39,175 nt of DNA from Bimuria novae-zelandiae CBS 107.79 (Eukaryota; Ascomycota; Dothideomycetes; Pleosporales; Didymosphaeriaceae). This document shows, one piece after another, positions 32,400-39,175 of this stretch. Under the pieces are notes generated by a model that worked only from the letters and a program-made list of their open reading frames with translations, ran no database searches and had not been told where the DNA came from. The stretch covers positions 77,014-116,188 of the forward strand of contig ML976716.1 of the NCBI GenBank assembly GCA_010015655.1. Reading direction: 5' to 3'. Each line of letters starts with the position of its first letter. The first letter of the stretch is position 1. Position numbers and translations under genes: made by a program.

Positions 32400-35300
32400 T
32401 AGAGTTGCTAACAATTAATTAATTAAAAATTCGGGCTAAGATTAATTTAATTGATCGTCGAGGACCTCGAGTTACTAATTAATTAATTAATAGTTAATTT
32501 TAAGGCTTTTTAATTAATAATTAATTAATTAATTAATTAAAAAATGGCGCTAAGATAAAATGTGTACAGCACAAGCTAGACAGGGTCATCCTACTGCGAT
32601 ACCTAATAGATATCGTGCATCTCGAGCTCTGAGAGCTCTACTGGGAGCTCGCCGTCCGGGGTCTCCTGGGGTGGAGAGTATCTAGCTCTTAGCCAACTCC
32701 GTACGCACGTGATTGTGGAGAGCATTTAAGGGCTTATTTTTTAACGTTTTAGCTCTATTATATCGCTAACCTTAGAAAATATTCTTTTATAGTAACAAGA
32801 GGACGCTAGGATCGAGAGGAGATTAATAGTAAACTAAAAAAGGCAGGGATATTAATTACGGAGAGATACCTAATACCTAATAGGATTTATATAGTGTACG
32901 TAATCCTTAGGGACGCTAAGTTTGTTATACTACTAGTAATTAAACTTATTAGTACTATTAATAAGTAGAGTAGAAGTTTTAGCTTTTAAAGGCTTAACGT
33001 ATAACTTAGCGTAGTTATTAATATTACTAACGCGCTTTACTTATTTGCGCGTAAGAGAAATAATAAGGTAGGCGTTCTCTAATTTATATATAGCCTAGAG
33101 CTCTTAAAATTGCTAATTAGCTTAATTAAGCTAAACTTTGTACTCTCTAGTCCATGCGTTAACAAAGTAGTACTTATAGTAAGGGTAGAGGACTATAGAG
33201 GCGTAATAAACAGGCGTCTTTTTAAGGAGCTTATAATACTTTAAGAGCTTTAAGTAAGCTATAGTTATATTAATCTTTAAGTAGTCCTCTAAAGCGTCGG
33301 GCTTATTAAAATTAATATCTTAAAAGCTCTTAATAAGCTACTCGAAGTAAGAGAGAAGGTACTTAAAAGTAAAGTATACTTTATAGATTATACTAAAATA
33401 GCTAGAGTCGCTATAGCCTTTAAGTCTCTTTATAGCCTCCTTTAAGGGCTGGAGGACTTCAATATACTAACTTATTATAGCCTAATTAGTAGCGGTGAGG
33501 CTTTTTATAGGTGCTTTATTAACAGGAGCCCTACCACGCGCGCGAGCTAAGGACTTATCCTATAGTACCTTCTCTACCCTGTAATTAATAAGAGCATTAA
33601 TTACGTAGTGGAGGAGGACTACTTTCTTTATAAAATTAAGGTAGCTATTCTAGCGAGTAATAATAGGCTTAATAGGTTTAAAGAGCTATAGAGGCTCTCC
33701 TATCTTGCGTGTTAAACGTTAAAAGTTATTAAAAAGGTTATGTTACTAAGGCGTTAATATTAAGTGTATAATATTTATAAGGACTTTAATAGGGCCCTTT
33801 TTTTACTACTCGCGTAGGTATTTCTCCTTAAGTCTAAACTATAAGGTGTTGTTATTAAAGGCGTCTTTATTAGTTCTAAATATTATAGTTTGCCCTACTA
33901 AGTTAAGCGAGTAAGGTGAGCAGCGGAGGCGTCGGTCCTATAGGGTAAAGCTGTAATAGGCGCCTAGCGCCTTAAGGGCTGTATTATTGTTTATCGCATT
34001 ATTAAGTATAAAGTATCTAACTAAGCTGCTATTAATACCAAAGGCTTATAGCGTCTTAATAATAACTATAGCGACTTTCTCGCCTGTATGCGCACTACTG
34101 AGTTAAGGGAGGGCGAAAGGCAGGTCGTAGAGCTTGCCACGACTATTAACGTAGTGAGCGACGAGCCCACAAAACGCACTCTTGTCGCCTTTTATAGACT
34201 AGCCGTTAAAGCTAATATGGATTTTGCTAAGGGCGCGAGCGAGCTTAGTTTATATATAAGGCTATAAATTTACGTATAACCTTAATAGAAAGGTAGCAAT
34301 AGTTATATAGCTCTAAAAAGTAGCTAGCTTAGCCTTTAAGTTAGTAGCGCGTAAAAGTTTTTAAAAGGATAGCGTCTCTACTTCGCGTAGTAGGTAATTA
34401 TTTTTAGTAAGCTAGCTAATTAGAGCGAGTTAAAAACGCTATTAATTAAAATTTTTTAGGGCGTTAGACACCTCTTGCGGCACGCTAACGCCGGCGCTTA
34501 TAAGGCTAGCGAGAGTACGCTACCCTGACTCTAATAGAGTTAACTGTTTGCCCGGGCGAAAGTGCCTATGGCCTGGCCGTCTCTGGTCTACATGGTTCCA
34601 TGCCGACGATGTAGAGCTTGTCGTCTCTTTAATAAATTAATCACTAGGTACATTGTGTATATAGCAATAGCGGTAGACGAAAAATATACGCTGCATATTT
34701 GCCTGGAAAGCAACGCGATACCCGTGATTATAGAGCAAGAACTTCTTAAACCTCTACGTACGCAAAGGCTTTGTATACTATAGTAATCTTGCCTAGTTAA
34801 TGCTATTAAAGTTATTAGTAAACTAAGCGTTAAATTTAAGCCTAGGGCTATTAGAGCTAGGTAAAGAGGCAACTAAAGGAGTAGTAGTAGCCCTACTTAA
34901 CGTAGCTTAAAAGGACGGCGTTAGTGTCTTTAGTAGCCTATAAAAGGGCGTTAATACGTTTAAGGGCCTTAAGAGCGTATTAATTAAGAGTAAAGACTTT
35001 ACGTTAAAAGCTATAGCGTTAAGGTCCCGGAACTTAGTCTTAAAGCTCTAGCTACCCTAAGTTACTAGCGGGTTCTATATACTCTATAAGCTAGGCGCGA
35101 CGACTAGTGACGCTACTAGCCTTTTTACTATATTTAGAAAGCTCCTTTTGCTTTTATTTCGTAAACCTAAGGCTATTATATACGTGTAAGAGAGAGGGTG
35201 CGAGAGAGTGTAGGAGGAGGGTAGGAGAGAGTATTAATAGAAAGGGTAGACGCGTCAAAATTAGGGTGTTAAGCTAGCTAATTACCTAATTAGGAAATTA

Positions 35301-35554
35301 CTAAAAACACTAAATAACTAACACTAACAATACGTATAATTAACTATACTTGTTAATATTACTACTTTAAAAGGCCTTTTTAGCGTTAAATACGGCGTAA
35401 AAATAGATTAAAAGAATTAATCAATCAATTAAAAAAATAGGAAAAAACTGAACTGATTAATTATGGAGAGAGAGAGAGATTAATTTGATTAATAAGATTA
35501 ATTTGAGCAAAAATACTAATTAATTAATAGATTAATTAATTGTTGGCAACTCTG
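32400..35554 (-). mobile_element. hAT DNA transposon no. 2 with 8-base duplication GCCTCTAT
   Basis: The left tip TAGAGTTGCTAACAATTAATT and the right tip, in reverse CAGAGTTGCCAACAATTAATT, are inverted repeats; the left has C-to-T changes. GCCTCTAT lies at 32392-32399 and 35555-35562. The tip AGTTGCTAACAAT is shared with hAT no. 1, so the two are related. TTAATTAATTAA-rich stretches lie inside both ends. The gene runs on the minus strand. Confidence 0.92.
32700..35250 (-). pseudogene. hAT transposase, RIP-killed
   Basis: On the minus strand one reads YFEQLIKSFQDINFNKPDAL near 33350, preceded in the protein by PLKEAIKRLKGYSDSSYFSI and IIYKVYFTFKYLLSY. Later segments are YYKLLKKTPVYYASIVLYP and YYKYYFVNAWTREYKV near 33150. 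These match hAT no. 1 at the same relative places (IKRLKGYSKG, YYAAIMLYLYYKNYCETV). The ends of the gene are estimated. The C-terminal dimerisation domain is not readable, probably because of decay near 32.7-33.0 kb. Confidence 0.8.
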
Positions 35555-36571
35555 GCCTCTATTATAAACGAGTCTATCCACATAGCCGACCAACCGTAAC
35601 CTAAGTTCTTTAGAGTAATAGATACATTATACGCTAATAATAAGTTCACACGTAAGAGCTCCTAAGGCTACATCTTCTTCCTATTTGGCGGACCTATAGA
35701 CTGGAAAGCAACACTCTAACGCTGTGTTACAAAGTTAACTACAGAAGCAGAGCTAGTCGCCGCATTATCTATAGGCACTAAACTAATCTAGTAGTAAAAA
35801 GTCTTTAAATAAATTAGTTTTAATTTAGACTATAAACGACTTCTATACTGTAATAATTAGTAGACTATCTAGCTTCTTACCTCTACTACGCCTTGTCTTA
35901 AGACTTCTATACGGCATGTTAATATCTATTATCACTAGCTTCGTTAAGAAGCTTAATCTAATAATATTAACCTCTTATACATCTAAATAAGTTGTTAACT
36001 AGCTAACGGCCTCACCAAGCTGCTACCTAGGCAGAAGCACGAAAACTGGGTTTCTCTTCTTTATTTTTAACCATTTCCTTCAAACCAAATGAGCTTCTCT
36101 ACAGTATAGTACTCTTCCTGGTTTTTCCCATGTGGTTTTTACAGGTTTAATAAGGCTATATAATTAACTAAGCATTATCCTGTACACAGCTTTACGCTGT
36201 ACCCCTACAATTCACTCATCTCTATCATGTACTCGGCTTTATGCTGAATTTCATCTTATACTCAGAGCAAACATGCTCACATCATGTATCAAGCTTCATC
36301 TACAAGGCTCATCAACCTCAGCACAGGACGCGAAGCAATCAGGATCTCAGCACTGGCTCTGGGAGACGTCCTACTACTAGGGACGCCTGTAGTATAGAGC
36401 GAGATCCACCTACACCGCGACGGCGGACGGCTACCCACCTGGGACTGCACCAATACTGAGACTAGCGCGAAAGCATGCTTCTCGACCCCAAAATGCAGCT
36501 GCCCCACAAAGGCAGAGGGGGACCTATAGCCAACATCAGCTTCAAACCTGCGTTCGAACCTGAAGGGGGTG

Positions 36572-36700
36572 TGTAAGCAGCCCAGAGCTATGTCACATGA
36601 CGACCCTAGTCTCATGAGTCAGCTCGCCTACTATATATGAGCCTCTGATCACTCCATGTAACATAACAACAAGAATACACACACTACCCATCTGCTTACA
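36572..36700 (+). repeat. LTR of copia no. 2 (right LTR)
   Basis: It begins TGTAAGCAG and ends CTGCTTACA, perfect inverted tips, over 129 bases. The tract CCTGAAGGGGG lies directly before it, as a plus-strand primer would. A TATA-like CTATATATGAG lies inside. No left LTR for this element lies in the window. The patatin coding frame starts two bases after its end. Confidence 0.85.
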
Positions 36701-36701
36701 C

Positions 36702-37866
36702 TTTAAGATGGCAAGAAAAATATTTAACCTGCTTCGAGTAGACACAAAGGTCGCTGTTACGGCTACAACAGTTCGGGAAAACATACCATGTATATATTCT
36801 AATAACAATAGACCACGGTCAGGCGAGAACAGTAAGTCTATCGTTGAATCGGGACAGACGTAGTACTGATAATCAGACTATCAACATGTTCGGGCTGAAA
36901 CTTTTGGTCACGATATCTCCATCTCCGATGCGTACGTGAGAGATTTCTCCTGCCCTTCCAGTGCTGAAAATTGCTTCTAGTGCAGCTTGTACCTCTGCGG
37001 CGCCCTATTACTTCAAATCCAAGGACGTGCATCATCTTGACACGTACCAAGATGGCGGACTAACGCACAATAATCCCGCATTGCTAGCAGCCTGGGAATG
37101 TGCACGGATATGGCCAGACAAAGGCCGGATATTCAAAACGGATAAGTGTCGAATTGATTACCTTATCTTATTAGGAACAGGAAGCTCACGCTCCAGTCGC
37201 TATACCGTTAGACCACATTCACCAAAGAAAGACTGGTTCATCTATTAGATTATAAGCTGGGCATTAGGTTCTTTAGACTCTAAACTCCTCTAGTATTAGT
37301 TTCTTAGCTATATTCTAGAATTATATCGTTCTTGCTGTCTTCGCCTTAATCTATATTTTCCTAGTCCTAAACTATCGCTTAATGACGCAGACTTAATTAT
37401 TAGACTAAAAGAGCAAACTAAATACGCAATCTACTTAAATTAGAGAGTTGCATAAGCAAAAGATTCTATTATTATAAGTGTATTCTATTTCGAACTTAAC
37501 GACTTCTCTCGCTTGGAAGGAGGAGCATACTAATACTTTAGTAACGTGTTCTGCAGGTTGCCGTTAGATATTAAAGGTCGTAAAACTTTCTATGCTACCT
37601 TGCAAACTCATTCGACTTCCTTTACTATTCGAGGCCGTACAGTAGCGACTGTAGATAATGCGCCTCATGGGAGCCCCCCTTTTCGTTTAATGCTTAATTT
37701 TGTAGTGCAAAGCATGGAGGATAAGAAGGATAAATTAGACATTTCTGTGAAGGGACTCACTAGTTAGCTAATGCTAATTAGTGGCATGCCTATGAGCTTA
37801 GGCGCTCTAATTTAAGCGCAAGGCTTTAATGCACCTTTTAGATACATTGACGGTCATGTGAACTAG
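36702..37866 (+). pseudogene. Patatin-like phospholipase gene, N-terminus lost, two introns, C-terminal half RIP-damaged
   Basis: The frame opens straight after the LTR; Met at 36708 is probably internal. Exon 1 reads TKVAVTATTVRENIPCIYSN. Intron 36832-36876 has GTAAGT, TACTGAT and CAG. Exon 2 reads HVRAETFGHDISISDA. Intron 36932-36980 has GTACGT, GCTGAAAAT and TAG. Exon 3 reads CTSAAPYYFKSK and then YQDGGLTHNNPALLAAWE, which holds the catalytic Asp of the patatin DGG motif; the Gly-x-Ser-x-Gly part would be upstream and is missing. From the TAG at 37246-37248 the same frame goes on to 37866 with at least nine TAA/TAG codons. It reads LDIKGRKTFYATLQTHSTSF, VDNAPHGSPPFRLMLNF and LISGMPMSLGALI. 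Patatins cleave acyl esters of lipids, and in fungi some are tied to NLR-like proteins. Confidence 0.85.
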
Positions 37867-39061
37867 CCACTCCTAGCTATTCCATCTAAACAAAAATTAA
37901 ACCAAGTCTAATTAATTTAATAAACTAGTCTGAAATGAATCATAAAACTAACCATCTAAGTATGGGTGTTAGATAGAACGAGTGTGTTAAGGTCGGATCT
38001 GCACAATTAAGTAGGGACCACAGCGCTTATTGCACTAGCCTAGGGGTTAAAACTAACTAAACAGAGTTAACAGCAATCAGGATACAATTACTACTAATTA
38101 TTATACCTAATCGCACACAAGCATCTTATCTAACAATAGGACGATACCCCTGTGCTTAGCAGCAGACCCTTCTTACCAGGACAACTAGTGTGCTTTGAGT
38201 TCAAGCAATTATAAATTCGGTCCACATTTATTATGTTAGCATTATGTTCCTAACGTCCCTCACCATAGGTAGAAAAACACTATTAACGTCACTTACAACG
38301 TCGCGAATCACACAGCGTAGCGAAGCCAATTAAAGGTACTTTTAATAGCACTTAGAATGCAGCTCCCAGCGCAATAAGTGTCTTTAGTATAAGGTAAAAA
38401 TACTATACTCTGCCTTCTTAAGAATGCATCCCACCCTTTTAATACAAAAATTACTATTATGTGTGACCTTTGTTACCAGTTAAAAGTTAGTAATGCCGTA
38501 ATAGGAAATTATCCTTACTAGCGAGTAGGCTTGTAACCTGGCTCTTTCAGGTTCTTGTACACCGTACACATGATCGGTCACTGGTATAGAATCGCCTGAT
38601 ACAAACAACTTGCTCTAATTAGCTTTGCAGCTTCTGCAGCTGGCATAGATTTGCAACATTGCCACCCCGGTCGGTACCTCAATCGTAAGCGAGCCACAGA
38701 CATGGCCAAGGCGTACATAATAACGCAGTAATATATCTTACATAATTTCTGTGTTAGGTGCATAAGCGTCATTGGGTGGCCCTAGCGGCTCTGCCAGAGA
38801 TCAGCCTAGGTGTCGTCTGTTCGCTTTACAGTGCCTTGCAAAACTTTGGCACGTTCCGAAATTCTGTCGAATCATTGTCGCGCTAGGATGGCCCTTGTCC
38901 ACACAAAAGCGAATCACCATTGCGTCAGTATTAAGGTCTTCTAGTATAACTTATACTAATCTTGTGACTTGCTGGACAAATTACGCTGTCAAGGACACTA
39001 TTATTATACTATATTGTAGAGTAAGAAAAGCTTTACAGAGGCAATAAGCGCATATGCTATA
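37867..39061. other. Intergenic, no gene seen
   Basis: Mixed to AT-rich sequence. The frames at 38578-38772 (minus) and 38772-39047 (plus) are short and show no motif I know. The part up to about 38500 has TpA bias; the last 600 bases are more ordinary. Confidence 0.4.
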
Positions 39062-39175
39062 AGCTCGGCTATATGCTTTTCGGCCACATATACTTCTCGG
39101 CCACCCCACCACAACGCGTTACTCTATTTTTGACGCTCTATACTTCAACGCCACATACTCAAAATGGATCCTCGT
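39062..39175 (+). other. Possible start of another transposon, cut by the window end
   Basis: CTTTTCGGCCAC and TTCTCGGCCACCCCACCAC resemble pogo-type terminal repeats in style. An ATG (39164-39166, ATGGATCCTCGT) follows after about 100 bases, the spacing seen in the pogo elements here. The far end lies outside, so this is a guess from layout. Confidence 0.25.

Larger units (their letters stand above)
32323..36070 (+). pseudogene. Copia RNase H domain fragment, interrupted
   Basis: The left piece reads LLGTKD and ALHYIAS (family YL.T...AI.Y). After the hAT element the frame reads FFRVIDTLYANNKFTRKSS (family SDASYADD), then GYIFFLFGGPIDWKATL and VTKLTTEAELVAALSIGTKL. LLYCNN (family CDNQ) and LANGLTKLLPRQKHENWV follow, ending at the TAA 36068-36070. 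The GLTK motif reads ANGLTK for ADGLTK, one more Asp-to-Asn change. Stops sit at Gln sites. It belongs to the remnant that ends with the LTR at 36572-36700. Confidence 0.85.
32323..36700 (+). mobile_element. Copia retrotransposon no. 2, 3' remnant with its right LTR, split by a hAT element
   Basis: Coding sense starts abruptly at 32323 with HLNAAY, a point inside the connection-RNase H region of copia. It breaks at 32399 for the hAT element and resumes at 35563. After the RNase H stop there is a 3' untranslated stretch of about 500 bases with CCTGGTTTTTCCCATGTGG near 36120, a motif also common in other copia 3' regions. A polypurine tract and an LTR follow. Everything upstream of RNase H is absent. 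Confidence 0.82.

Noticed and set aside
34562..34872. Open frames on both strands in hAT no. 2.
   Set aside because: They are short chance frames in RIPed DNA; neither agrees with the transposase segments read elsewhere in the element.
36241..36615. Open frames on both strands before the copia no. 2 LTR.
   Set aside because: They lie in the 3' untranslated part of copia no. 2 and show no motif.
1..39175. CRISPR arrays, bacterial operons, ribosome binding sites, tRNA or rRNA genes.
   Set aside because: None was seen. The sequence is fungal in character and no cloverleaf or rRNA core was recognised by eye.

Overview
The window looks like an accessory, transposon-filled region of a filamentous ascomycete (Pezizomycotina). 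Three things point there. Remnant genes have short GT-AG introns (45-69 bases) with CTGAY-type branch sites. The transposon set is typical of such fungi: Tad1-like LINE, Ty1/copia, Fot1/pogo, Tc1, piggyBac-like, PIF-Harbinger and hAT. Nearly all of it carries a repeat-induced point mutation (RIP) signature: CpA and TpG are turned into TpA while CpG survives. In open frames this appears as TAA/TAG in place of CAA/CAG codons and as Asp-to-Asn changes at catalytic sites. No species is claimed. All positions come from reading by eye and no database search was run.

Layout. 1-480: unassigned flank with a TACGGTAC-type palindrome cluster. About 490-5030: a broken Tad1-like LINE on the minus strand. 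5033-9275: a broken ankyrin-repeat gene split by a 3.28-kb hAT element (5180-8457) with an exact 8-base target duplication. 9537-10409: a DEDDy 3'-5' exonuclease gene (minus) stopped by three RIP-type nonsense codons. 10.4-13.8 kb: little-RIPed sequence with a possible Ty3/gypsy scrap and a candidate cysteine-rich secreted protein gene (12672-13336, minus).

13845-22118 is a nest. A PIF-Harbinger element (TTA duplication) contains an old, heavily RIPed Fot1/pogo element (14622-19853, TA duplication). The old pogo holds four separate insertions: a younger relative of itself (14929-16770), a 432-base hAT-type MITE (17731-18162), a solo LTR (18371-18652) and a 904-base poly(TTGG)-tailed non-LTR-type insertion (18761-19664). 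22362-27045 is a second nest: a Tc1 transposase (minus) is split by a second pogo family (22924-26991), which is split by a piggyBac-like element (23380-25671). 27046-32322 is a copia element with two 199-base LTRs. It abuts a second copia remnant (32323-36700), which holds another hAT element (32400-35554).

36702-37866 is the C-terminal part of a patatin-like phospholipase gene. Its N-terminus is cut off by the second copia's LTR and its C-terminal half is RIP-damaged. The rest is AT-rich flank, with a possible new transposon beginning at the very end.

No intact, clearly functional host gene was found; the candidate secreted protein gene is the nearest to one. The host genes seen (ankyrin, exonuclease, patatin) are pseudogenes decaying beside repeats. 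The insertions can be ordered in time from their nesting and from which layers carry RIP.
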